DNA of 37,633 bases from contig CACYCL010000137.1 of assembly GCA_902772905.1 (NCBI GenBank), positions 1 to 37,633 of the forward strand, given 5' to 3'. Position 1 is the first letter of the stretch, and every line of letters begins with the position of its first letter. The position numbers and the translations under genes are program-made. The DNA is from an uncultured bacterium (GTDB lineage Bacteria > Verrucomicrobiota > Kiritimatiellia > RFP12 > UBA1067). The notes beneath the pieces are model-generated. The model was not told the origin of the DNA, did not search any database, and saw nothing but the letters and a program-made list of their open reading frames with translations. This document shows positions 30,657-37,633 of the stretch, in pieces.

Positions 30657-32342
30657 ATGAAAGAGCAATCGAGAAAAATAGTCCTGGCGGGTGCTGTCGC
30701 CTGTCTTGCGTCCATGACGGCGTTCTGCGCGCCGATGAAGTTCTGCGTCCTGCAGCCGCCATTTGCGCTTGATCCGGCGAATGTCGGCGCAAGCATCCAA
30801 TGGGAGCTTGACGCCCTTGCTAAGTGCGACGAGAGCCTTGACGTGATCGTTCTTCCTGAGGGAAGCGACCGTCAGGGCAAGGCCGCCTCGCGTGAACAGG
30901 CCATAGCCACTGCAAAGGACATTGGCGCGAATGTGATCGCCGCCTGCGCGGAGACCGCGAAGCGGTGCAACGCCGTCGTGTTCGTGAACGCCTACGACTT
31001 CTCGCACGGCGAAAACCCGCGCAACACGACGTTCGCCTTCGACCGTTCGGGCGCGCTCGTCGGCAAGTACGACAAGCGGCATCTTACGATGGGCGAGTGG
31101 AAGCGCTGGCACTACGACTCCAGCTACATGTGGGAATGGAGCGCGCCGGAGGTGATGACGATAGACGGAGTGAAGTACGCCTTCCTCACCTGCTACGACT
31201 TCTACTACTACGAGGCTCTGGCCAACATAGCGCGGTACAAGCCCGACGTGATCATTGGCTGCTCGCACCAGCGCAGCGATTCTCATTTGGCCCTGGACTT
31301 CTTCGGGCGCTTCATCGCATACAACACGGGCGCGTATCTTGTGCGTTCGTCTGTCAGCATGGGCAAGGATTCGCCTGTAGGCGGCGGCTCGATGATCGTT
31401 GCGCCTTCCGGCGAGATGCTGGGCGACCTCAAGAGCCGCGTCGGAACGCTCACGGTCGAGTTCGACCCGCACGAGAAGTTCCTAAAGCCGAAGGGCTACG
31501 GCGGAGCGATAGGGCTTCACTCCGACTACGTAGATATCGGCAGGCGCCCGTGGCAGTACCGTCCCGCCGGAAGCGCAATAGTGCCTGGCTTCGAGAACGC
31601 GCCCGCGAAGCGGCTCTGTGCGCACCGTGGCTTCTCGACGATTGCGCCAGAGAACAGCCTCGCCGCGTTTGGTTCCGCTGTCGCGCTGGGCGCATCGGAG
31701 ATAGAATTCGATCTTTGGTGGACGAAGGACGGCGAGATTGTGTCCATACACGATTCGACCCTGAACCGGGTCTCCGACGGAAATGGGCGTGTGTTCGACC
31801 ATACGTACGAAGAGCTTCTCAAGCTTGACTTCGGCATCAAGACGGGGCCGCACTTCAAGGGCATGAAGATACTCAAGTTCGAGGACATTCTGAGGAAGCT
31901 TTCGAGCCATGTCATAATGAACATCCACATCAAGGACATTGGCAAGGCGTGGGACGAGGCGCTCGCCAAGAAGGTCGTCAGCCTCATCGACGCCTACGAT
32001 GCGCGGCGGCACGTCTACTTCATGACGTCGAACGGCGAAATCCAGGACCAGTTCGCGCGGCTTGCGCCGGACATCCCACGCTGCATGGGCAATGGCGGGC
32101 AGGACAACAAGAGCCATCCCGACATCGTGGATCATGCGCTGAAGCACAAGTGCCAGATGGTTCAGCTCTTCAAGCCGTACTTCGACCAGTCTCTCATAGA
32201 CCGCGCACACGCCGCCGGGCTGCGCGTCAATGTGTTCTGGTCGGACGATCCGGAAGAGGCTAAGAAGTTCCTGGAGATGGGTGTTGACACCATACTGACG
32301 AACGACTACCAGCCGATCGCCGCCGCAACCGGCTTGAAGTAG
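30657..32342 (+). CDS. Secreted nitrilase-superfamily / glycerophosphodiester phosphodiesterase fusion
   Basis: The 561-residue protein has a signal peptide (about 1-25, ending TAFCAP) and two enzyme domains. Residues about 27-300 are a carbon-nitrogen hydrolase with its Glu-Lys-Cys triad: E68 in 'VLPEGS', K140 in 'GKYDKRHL' and C179 in 'LTCYDFYYYE'. Residues about 318-561 are a GDPD-type TIM barrel: 'CAHRGFSTIAPENSLAAF' (H323, R324), E350/D352 in 'EIEFDLWW', H365 in 'SIHDSTLNRVSDGNG' and the closing 'GVDTILTNDYQP'. One chain could cleave an amide and a phosphodiester of the same lipid or wall-polymer substrate; this is inference. The ATG at 30657 is set by the leaderless promoter. The gene stands alone between - strand lipoproteins and serS. 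Confidence 0.9.
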   Translation: MKEQSRKIVLAGAVACLASMTAFCAPMKFCVLQPPFALDPANVGASIQWELDALAKCDESLDVIVLPEGSDRQGKAASREQAIATAKDIGANVIAACAETAKRCNAVVFVNAYDFSHGENPRNTTFAFDRSGALVGKYDKRHLTMGEWKRWHYDSSYMWEWSAPEVMTIDGVKYAFLTCYDFYYYEALANIARYKPDVIIGCSHQRSDSHLALDFFGRFIAYNTGAYLVRSSVSMGKDSPVGGGSMIVAPSGEMLGDLKSRVGTLTVEFDPHEKFLKPKGYGGAIGLHSDYVDIGRRPWQYRPAGSAIVPGFENAPAKRLCAHRGFSTIAPENSLAAFGSAVALGASEIEFDLWWTKDGEIVSIHDSTLNRVSDGNGRVFDHTYEELLKLDFGIKTGPHFKGMKILKFEDILRKLSSHVIMNIHIKDIGKAWDEALAKKVVSLIDAYDARRHVYFMTSNGEIQDQFARLAPDIPRCMGNGGQDNKSHPDIVDHALKHKCQMVQLFKPYFDQSLIDRAHAAGLRVNVFWSDDPEEAKKFLEMGVDTILTNDYQPIAAATGLK

Positions 32343-32382
32343 TCCTGCCGGCGGCATCCACAATGCAGATGAGCGGCATTTA

Positions 32383-32391
32383 TGGTATAAT
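32383..32391 (+). promoter_or_regulatory. Extended -10 promoter of serS
   Basis: TGG plus TATAAT (32386-32391) begins 41 nt after the preceding stop. The leader is about 47 nt, with AGAGG at 32431-32435, 9 nt before the serS ATG, so this promoter is leadered although the box matches the leaderless ones. Confidence 0.7.
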
Positions 32392-32444
32392 TCACCACTA
32401 CATACGCCGCTGTCCGCGGTAGATGTGAAAAGAGGAAAACAAAG

Positions 32445-33725
32445 ATGATTGACATCAAGAAGCTGAGGGATGATTTTGACGCGACCGCCGCTGCGCTGGC
32501 GCGCAGGGGCGTGGAGAAGTGCGAGCTGGAGAAGGCGCGCGACTTGGACGCCAAGCGCCGCGCCCTCGTCGGCGAGACGGAAACGCTGAAGGCGAAGCGC
32601 AACGCCGCCTCGAAGGAGATCGGCAAGATCGCGAAGGAGGGCGGCGACATCGCCGCCGCCAAGGATGAAATGCGCAAGGTCGGAGACCGCATCGCGGAGA
32701 TCGACCGCGAACTCGCCCAGGTCGACCACGACCTGCGCGAGACGCTACTTGCAATACCTAACATCCCAGCCCCAGAAATCCCCACTGGCCTCGACAGCTC
32801 TACGAACAAGGTCGTGCGCATGGTCGGCGAGTGGAAAGACCCGGGATTCAAGATTCCAACGCACAGCGAGATCGGCGAGAGACTCGGAATCTTCGACTTC
32901 CCGCGTGGCGTGAAGCTCACGGGCACAGGCTTCCCGATAATCCTGGGGCAGGGCGCGAAGCTCCAGCGTGCGCTTATACAGTACATGCTCGACCTGCATT
33001 GCACGAAGCAGGGCTACACCGAGATGCTGCCTCCTTTTGTCGTGAACAGCGAGTCGATGACGGGAACGGGCCAGCTGCCAAAGTTCGCCGAAGACCTCTA
33101 CCACTGCCAGATTGACGACTTCTGGCTGATTCCCACGGCCGAGGTCCCGGTGACCAACTACTACCGCGACGACATCCTTTCAGGCAAGGATCTTCCTGTC
33201 AAGCTCACCGCGTACACGCCGTGCTTCCGCCGCGAAGCCGGTTCCGCCGGCAAGATGACGCGAGGAATGCTGCGCGTGCACCAGTTCGACAAGGTCGAGA
33301 TGGTCAACTTCGTGCATCCCGACCACAGCTTTGAGCAGCTTGAGGTTCTTGTGAAGGAGGCCGAGGATGTTCTCACGGGCCTCGGCCTTGCATTCCGCGT
33401 GATCATGCTCAGCTCCGGCGACATGGGCTTCTCCGCCGCAAAGTGCTACGACCTTGAGCTTTGGGCTCCCGGCGAGCAGCAGTGGCTGGAGGTCAGCTCT
33501 TGCAGCTGCTTCACAGACTACCAGGCTCGTCGCCTCAACTGTCGCTTCCGCGATGCGGACGGCAAGACGAGGCTTGTCCACACGCTCAACGGCTCCGGTG
33601 TCGCCCTGCCGCGTCTCGTCGTCGCGCTGCTGGAACAGCACCTCAACGCCGATGGCTCGGTGACGATTCCGGAAGTGCTCCGTCCGTACATGAACGGGCA
33701 GGAGAAGCTGCTGCCCGTCGCCTGA
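32445..33725 (+). CDS. serS: Serine--tRNA ligase
   Basis: This cytoplasmic class II synthetase charges tRNA-Ser (and tRNA-Sec if present). The 426-residue protein has the N-terminal helical arm (about 1-105), a charged coiled coil that binds the long variable arm of tRNA-Ser. The catalytic domain shows motif 2 in 'FRREAGSAGKMTRGMLRVHQ' and motif 3 in 'NGSGVALPRLVVALLEQH' with the conserved Arg. 'TAEVPVTNYYRDDIL' and 'SSCSCFTDYQARRLN' are typical SerRS segments. The start follows AGAGG by 9 nt. The next gene follows after 11 nt, so the surface protein and GH95-like gene may be cotranscribed with it. Confidence 0.97.
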   Translation: MIDIKKLRDDFDATAAALARRGVEKCELEKARDLDAKRRALVGETETLKAKRNAASKEIGKIAKEGGDIAAAKDEMRKVGDRIAEIDRELAQVDHDLRETLLAIPNIPAPEIPTGLDSSTNKVVRMVGEWKDPGFKIPTHSEIGERLGIFDFPRGVKLTGTGFPIILGQGAKLQRALIQYMLDLHCTKQGYTEMLPPFVVNSESMTGTGQLPKFAEDLYHCQIDDFWLIPTAEVPVTNYYRDDILSGKDLPVKLTAYTPCFRREAGSAGKMTRGMLRVHQFDKVEMVNFVHPDHSFEQLEVLVKEAEDVLTGLGLAFRVIMLSSGDMGFSAAKCYDLELWAPGEQQWLEVSSCSCFTDYQARRLNCRFRDADGKTRLVHTLNGSGVALPRLVVALLEQHLNADGSVTIPEVLRPYMNGQEKLLPVA

Positions 33726-33736
33726 GGCACAATGCA

Positions 33737-34390
33737 ATGACCCGCGCCGCGACGTTAGCTGTTTGCATGGCAGCCTTCGCCGCGGCGTTGTGTTCCAGTG
33801 CCGCAAACTCCACGCCTGTCATGGTGTCGCTTGTGGCTCCGGCGCAGGCTCCCTCGTGGAACTGGGATGTCGCGGGCGTAAGGCTGTCGCTTGTCTACGG
33901 CGACTGCCGCGATTTCACGGGCTTCGACGTAGGCGTTGTTCCACGCACGTCAGGCGAGTTCACCGGGCTTGGCGTCGGCGGCGTCAACATCGTGAACGGA
34001 AAGCTGCGCGGAATCGAGCTTGGGCTTGTGAACTGGAGCGGCTATGGCGGCGTTGCGCCAGGCGATAGATCCGTCGGCGTGCAGTACGGCATTGCAAACT
34101 ATGCTGATTCGTTTGTAGGGCTTCAGGACGGGTTCTTAAGCATTTCGACCGGGATGCTTTCCGGAGTGCAGTACGGATACGTCAACTGCGTGAATGACCT
34201 CGTAGGCGTGCAGTGCGGATCGCTGATCGTCCTTGGCGTAAACGTAGTGTATGGATCGGTTGACGGCTGCCAGATCGGAATTTTCAACTATGCGCAATCC
34301 ATGAAGTGGGGAGCGCAGATCGGACTGCTCAACATCATCTGCGACAACGGATTGTTTCCTGTGCTGCCGATTCTCAACGGAGCGTTCTGA
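33737..34390 (+). CDS. Secreted repeat protein, LA_2272-like surface repeat family
   Basis: The 217-residue protein has a signal peptide (about 1-24). The mature part is built from degenerate 14-15-residue units beginning G-x-Q-x-G and often containing N: GVQYGIAN, GLQDGFLS, GVQYGYVN, GVQCGSLI, GCQIGIFN and GAQIGLLN. This matches the LA_2272 surface-repeat family known from Leptospira and many other bacteria; function unknown, probably a beta-rich surface or periplasmic structure. The C terminus 'PVLPILNGAF' ends in Phe, as outer-membrane proteins do. The ATG at 33737 has GAGG 9 nt upstream; the frame is open farther upstream but inside serS. The stop overlaps the next start by one base (TGATG). 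Confidence 0.75.
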   Translation: MTRAATLAVCMAAFAAALCSSAANSTPVMVSLVAPAQAPSWNWDVAGVRLSLVYGDCRDFTGFDVGVVPRTSGEFTGLGVGGVNIVNGKLRGIELGLVNWSGYGGVAPGDRSVGVQYGIANYADSFVGLQDGFLSISTGMLSGVQYGYVNCVNDLVGVQCGSLIVLGVNVVYGSVDGCQIGIFNYAQSMKWGAQIGLLNIICDNGLFPVLPILNGAF

Positions 34391-36444
34391 TGGGAAGATT
34401 CAGGCTGGCGGCGTTTGCGGTTCTGGCGTTGATGGCTTTGCCGTCCGCCGCGTTAAACGTGGAGTGGGAGTTTCCTCGGACTGGCTGCTGCCACGAGGGC
34501 ATTGCGTTCGCAGACGGAGTTACGGGTGTGCTTGTGTGGGGCGGCGGCGACACGGTCAACCTTACCGTTGGCCGCGCAGACCTATGGGACCATCGCGGCG
34601 GATACGACTGGCTCGATTCGCAGAGCTATTCGAACATCGTCGACGCAGTGCAGCGCGGCGACAGCGCTCGACTTTACGGGCTTTTCAGAAAAGCCACGCA
34701 AGAAGGCGAGCCGCGCAATCCGTATATGCTGCCGCTCGGACGGATCGTGGTGAAGGTGCCGGGGACGGCGCTTTCGCGTGGCGAACTTGACACGCGCACG
34801 GGGCTTGGCAGGCTTGTGTTCGACGATGGGCGCGTCGTGGAGCTTGCCATGTCGAACAAGAGCCGTACGTTCGCCATGCGCTTTCCTGTCGGCATGTCGT
34901 ACACCGCTTCAGTTCGACACTGCATGGAGTTCCCCGTCGTGCGAAAGACGCTCCTGCCGCGCGGCTTCTCGGAGGCGGCGCAGTGGAGCGTGGATGGCGG
35001 TGGCGGATTCGTCTGGCAGCTTCCAGCCGACGAACCTGTGTCGCTCGCGTTCGCGTCTGGAGAAGATGAGCTTTCGGTTGCCACGCGCCGTGGCGGAGCT
35101 CGCGCAGAGCCGAATTCTGGATTTGCGCGGATAGCGGACGAAAGCCGTGAGCAATGGGCGGACTTCTGGCGCGACGGCGCGCGCGTGACGGTGCCAGACC
35201 GTGCGATACAGGAAGTGTTCGACTACGGCATGTACCGCTTCGGCGCGATGACGGATCCGGGTGGTGTGCCTGCGGGGCTTCAGGGGCCGTGGCTGGAGGA
35301 TGACAAGCTCGTGCCGTGGAACGGCGACTACCACTTCAACATAAACGTCCAGGAATGCTATTCGCCTGCGTATCGCGGCGGTCACTTCAGGAACCTCATG
35401 CCGCTTTTCAGCATGGTTCTTTCGTGGCGCGGACGGCTGCGCGAAAATGCGCGGAAGTTCGCCGGAATCGACGACGGGTATGTTCTGCCGCATTCGGTAG
35501 ACGACCGGGGTGTATGCATCGGCGGCTTCTGGACGGGCACCATCGACCACGCCTCGACGGCATGGGTCGCCGCGATGATGTTTCGCTACGTGCGATACTC
35601 GGGCGACGTATCGTTTCTGCGTGGCGGGGCGTATGACTTCATGAAGGGTGCCATGAACGTGTATCTGGCGATGATGGAGGAACGCGATGGAATGCTCTCG
35701 ATTCCGCTTGCGCCGTCGCCTGAATGGGGCGCGGCGGACGTGCGCAAGGCCGTGGGGCGCGATCCTAGTTTTCAGCTCGCCGCAGCGCACCGTCTTGCAC
35801 GTGACCTGACTGTTGCTGCGGCGCTGCTCGGCGAGGCTCCGGATGCGCGTTGGGCAGACGTGGAGCGCAGGCTTCCCGCGTACACGAAGGGGCCTGGCGG
35901 AATGCAGCTTTTCGAGGGGCAGCCGTTTGTGGAGTCGCACCGTCATCACTCGCACATGGCGGGCATGTATCCGTTTGACACCCTGGACGCGGCGGGCGCA
36001 GATGGAAATGTTGTGGCGGAGACGTATGCCAACTGGGTCATGAAGGGCACTGGACTCTGGAGCGGATGGTGCGTTCCCTGGGCGTCGATACTTCACACGC
36101 ACATGGGCAATGCCGAAGCTGCGGCGCATGCGCTTCATTCGTGGCGCACGTTCTACAACAACCCAGGCCACGGATCGCTGCACGATGCGTTCCGGCCCGG
36201 CTTCTCCGTCATGATGGGAAGGCCGACCGTAATGCAGATGGACGGGCAGTGCGCGGCGGCTACGGCTGTAATGGAGATGATGGCGCACGAAGTGAACGGC
36301 AAGGTTGAGTTCTTCAGGGGCTGTCCTGAATCATGGCGTGACGTTTCGTTTGAAAACATTGCGCTTTCGGACGGCACCCGTGCAAGCGGACGGCGAATCA
36401 ATGGAAAAGCAACAGTTTTGCAGCGTCGCGCCGACGCCAGGTGA
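34390..36444 (+). CDS. Secreted glycoside hydrolase, GH95-like (alpha-L-fucosidase/galactosidase type)
   Basis: The 684-residue protein has a signal peptide (about 1-20, ending LPSAA). The N-terminal beta-sandwich (about 25-240) has the family-like opening 'EGIAFADGVTGVLVWGGG'. The (alpha/alpha)6-barrel part has 'GLQGPWLEDDKLVPWNGDYH' from residue 296 followed by FNINVQ, matching the catalytic N-x-N region of Bifidobacterium AfcA, then 'PSPEWG', and 'HRHHSHMAG' from 517, close to the GH95 HRHxSHL signature. It is shorter than typical GH95 enzymes (750-800). Likely activity is release of alpha-L-fucose or L-galactose from glycans outside the cytoplasm; family is likely, exact linkage unknown. 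The start overlaps the previous stop, with GGAG upstream. Confidence 0.75.
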   Translation: MGRFRLAAFAVLALMALPSAALNVEWEFPRTGCCHEGIAFADGVTGVLVWGGGDTVNLTVGRADLWDHRGGYDWLDSQSYSNIVDAVQRGDSARLYGLFRKATQEGEPRNPYMLPLGRIVVKVPGTALSRGELDTRTGLGRLVFDDGRVVELAMSNKSRTFAMRFPVGMSYTASVRHCMEFPVVRKTLLPRGFSEAAQWSVDGGGGFVWQLPADEPVSLAFASGEDELSVATRRGGARAEPNSGFARIADESREQWADFWRDGARVTVPDRAIQEVFDYGMYRFGAMTDPGGVPAGLQGPWLEDDKLVPWNGDYHFNINVQECYSPAYRGGHFRNLMPLFSMVLSWRGRLRENARKFAGIDDGYVLPHSVDDRGVCIGGFWTGTIDHASTAWVAAMMFRYVRYSGDVSFLRGGAYDFMKGAMNVYLAMMEERDGMLSIPLAPSPEWGAADVRKAVGRDPSFQLAAAHRLARDLTVAAALLGEAPDARWADVERRLPAYTKGPGGMQLFEGQPFVESHRHHSHMAGMYPFDTLDAAGADGNVVAETYANWVMKGTGLWSGWCVPWASILHTHMGNAEAAAHALHSWRTFYNNPGHGSLHDAFRPGFSVMMGRPTVMQMDGQCAAATAVMEMMAHEVNGKVEFFRGCPESWRDVSFENIALSDGTRASGRRINGKATVLQRRADAR

Positions 36445-36511
36445 TTGCGCTTCCGAGATTTTGATTTGACTCATTTGATCCATGTTGGAGATTGCGCCCC
36501 TGGCTCATTTT

Positions 36512-36527
36512 TTTGTTATCATACAAA
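36512..36527 (+). promoter_or_regulatory. Leaderless promoter and overlapping operator of the GntR/LacI-hybrid gene
   Basis: TATCAT (36517-36522), preceded by TGT as a TGn extension, lies 8 nt before the ATG at 36531. It is flanked exactly by an inverted repeat, TTTGT (36512-36516) and ACAAA (36523-36527). A dimeric repressor on this dyad would cover the -10 box, fitting autoregulation. Confidence 0.55.
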
Positions 36528-36530
36528 CAA

Positions 36531-37633
36531 ATGCAGCGAGGATTTCCATTTTCACTTGACAATACTTCGGACCGGACGCTGACCGAGCAGGTCGTCGTTG
36601 GCGTTCGGGATGGCATTCTGCGTGGATTCTGGAAGGATGGTCAGACGCTGCCGACGCGCAACGATTTCATGAAGGAGCTGGGCGTCAGCGGGAACGTCGT
36701 TCAGCGAGCAATGGCGAGGTTGGCAGCAGAAGGTCTCATCGTGTCGCGTCCGCGCCTAGGCTGCATGGTCAGGCGCGCGGGCGGGCGAAGGATTCGCAGG
36801 CTCGTGCTGAATATATCTGCCGGGCGTGACTGTTCGTTTGCTCAATCATGCTTTTTTCATGCTCTGCAGGAGAGACTTGCGCAGGCGCATATTCAGTGCG
36901 TTTCAACGTCATTGCCGAGGAAGCGTACCAGCCGCTTTGACTATGCGTTTCTTGACTATGAACTTTCGCGGCGTCCAGATTTGGTTGTCGCCAATGTGGG
37001 TCTGATGGAGGTTGAATCGCTGTCAAGGCGTCTGGACAGGATGTCCGTCCCTTATATCCTGGTGGGCGCGGCGCCCAAATTTCCGACGCGTCATCCAAAC
37101 CTTTTGGCAACGCGCAGACAGCCAGATGTTCAGTCGCTGCTGAGGCCGTTTGTCGACGACTGCCGCGCCGCAAAAATGCGATCTGTGCTTTGGGTTGCCT
37201 GGTCTGAACATGATCTGCTTGATCCGCGGCCGATGCTGGAGAAGGCGGGCGTCTGCGTCGAGACGCTGCCGCTGTCCTTGGATGAATCGTGCGAGAACTT
37301 CGACAATCTGTTCGTGGTGGTTGGCGCGGCTTTCCGCAGACGTCTGGCGCGCGGGCCGATGTGCGACCTGATTTTCTCCACCGACGATTACCTTACGAAT
37401 GGCATTCTGCCAGTGCTTTTGGAGTCTGGGCTTCGCGTTCCGGAGGACGTCAATCTTGTGACGTTTCGGAACAAGGGCGGTGGTCCCGCTTTTACAAAGC
37501 CACTTGCCTGCATCGAGAACGACCCGGAGGCAAAAGGCGAAACAGTCGCGGAAGACATTCTTCGGTGGTTCAAGACCGGGAAGATGGCCTTGTCCGACAG
37601 AGTGCTTACGTATGTTCGCGGCGAGACGTTCCC
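36531..37633 (+). CDS. GntR-type DNA-binding / LacI-type sensor transcriptional regulator, 3' end beyond the window
   Basis: The frame is open from the ATG at 36531 to the right edge (367 residues, no stop), so the gene is incomplete. Residues about 8-85 are a GntR winged helix: 'LTEQVVVGVRDGILRGFW', 'GQTLPTRNDFMKELGVSGN' (recognition region) and 'AMARLAAEGLIVSRPRLGCM'. Residues about 90-360 are a periplasmic-binding-protein-like sensor as in LacI/GalR: 'RPDLVVANVGLMEVE', 'DLIFSTDDYLTNGILPVLLE' and 'GLRVPEDVNLVTFRNKG'. Such GntR-LacI hybrids are common in Lentisphaerae/Kiritimatiellae and usually sense sugars. It may control the adjacent glycoside hydrolase run, by position only. The start is set by the promoter 8 nt upstream and no Shine-Dalgarno sequence is present. 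Confidence 0.88.
   Translation, partial: MQRGFPFSLDNTSDRTLTEQVVVGVRDGILRGFWKDGQTLPTRNDFMKELGVSGNVVQRAMARLAAEGLIVSRPRLGCMVRRAGGRRIRRLVLNISAGRDCSFAQSCFFHALQERLAQAHIQCVSTSLPRKRTSRFDYAFLDYELSRRPDLVVANVGLMEVESLSRRLDRMSVPYILVGAAPKFPTRHPNLLATRRQPDVQSLLRPFVDDCRAAKMRSVLWVAWSEHDLLDPRPMLEKAGVCVETLPLSLDESCENFDNLFVVVGAAFRRRLARGPMCDLIFSTDDYLTNGILPVLLESGLRVPEDVNLVTFRNKGGGPAFTKPLACIENDPEAKGETVAEDILRWFKTGKMALSDRVLTYVRGETF

Noticed and set aside
34306-34389. N-terminal extension of the GH95-like protein
   Set aside because: It overlaps the preceding gene and would bury the signal peptide that starts at the ATG at 34390.
34909-36288. Long - strand ORF of 459 codons opposite the GH95-like gene
   Set aside because: Same reasoning: Arg/His-rich shadow frame with no domain, promoter or ribosome site.
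36445-36511. Terminator after the GH95-like gene (run of seven T near 36508)
   Set aside because: No stable hairpin precedes the T run; the run lies just before the -10 box and is better seen as promoter spacer.

Overview
The window is a dense, bacterial, moderately GC-rich chromosomal segment. Almost everything lies on the + strand; only two small lipoprotein genes are on the - strand. I see no rRNA, tRNA, insertion sequence, prophage or CRISPR array. The mix suggests an uncultured host-associated member of the PVC group (Kiritimatiellae/Lentisphaerae-like Verrucomicrobiota), probably from a gut. The clues are two Gfo/Idh/MocA oxidoreductases (one Tat-exported), a DUF3472-sialidase, a GH95-like fucosidase, a GntR/LacI-hybrid regulator and a TonB receptor. 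The taxonomic call is inference from gene content, not from a marker tree.

Layout. 1-175: 3' end of a gene, probably an HU-like protein with an Ig-like tail. 286-1242: trpS. 1363-10365: a long co-directional run nusA-infB-rbfA-glycosyltransferase-(thiamine pyrophosphokinase/HPPK fusion)-murI-TonB receptor, with overlapping or nearly abutting genes. 10366-10793: a 20-bp tandem duplication, an inverted repeat and a small tail-anchored protein. 10794-15459: operon of an ELM1-like protein, an orphan histidine kinase, an iron-type alcohol dehydrogenase and a Gfo/Idh oxidoreductase. 15537-17459: secreted DUF3472-sialidase. 17485-18843: cysS. 18896-26778: operon of a MurU-AmgK-type fusion, an unrecognised protein with protein-kinase-like motifs, an AddA/RecB-like helicase-nuclease and UDP-galactopyranose mutase. 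26866-29506: DUF4432/aldose-epimerase-like protein and Tat-exported Gfo/Idh protein, ended by a strong bidirectional terminator. 29616-30536 (-): two related lipoproteins. 30657-32342: secreted nitrilase-GDPD fusion. 32445-36444: serS, a repeat-containing surface protein and a GH95-like glycoside hydrolase. 36531-end: GntR/LacI-hybrid regulator, truncated by the window.

Functional picture. Core translation and transcription genes (trpS, nusA, infB, rbfA, cysS, serS) are interleaved with envelope and glycan functions: glutamate racemase, probable MurNAc recycling, galactofuranose supply, a glycosyltransferase, an outer-membrane receptor and lipoproteins. Sialidase plus the GH95-like enzyme fit removal of terminal sialic acid and fucose from host glycans; the oxidoreductases and epimerase-like protein fit downstream sugar metabolism.

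Most notable. (1) A recurring extended -10 promoter (TGnTATAAT-like) sits 7-8 nt upstream of six start codons, implying leaderless mRNAs, while genes with leaders carry Shine-Dalgarno sequences. (2) Three unusual fusions: thiamine pyrophosphokinase-HPPK, MurU-AmgK with a His-rich tail, and nitrilase-GDPD. (3) A 700-residue unknown protein with a hidden kinase-like motif series next to an AddA-like gene that has no visible AddB.
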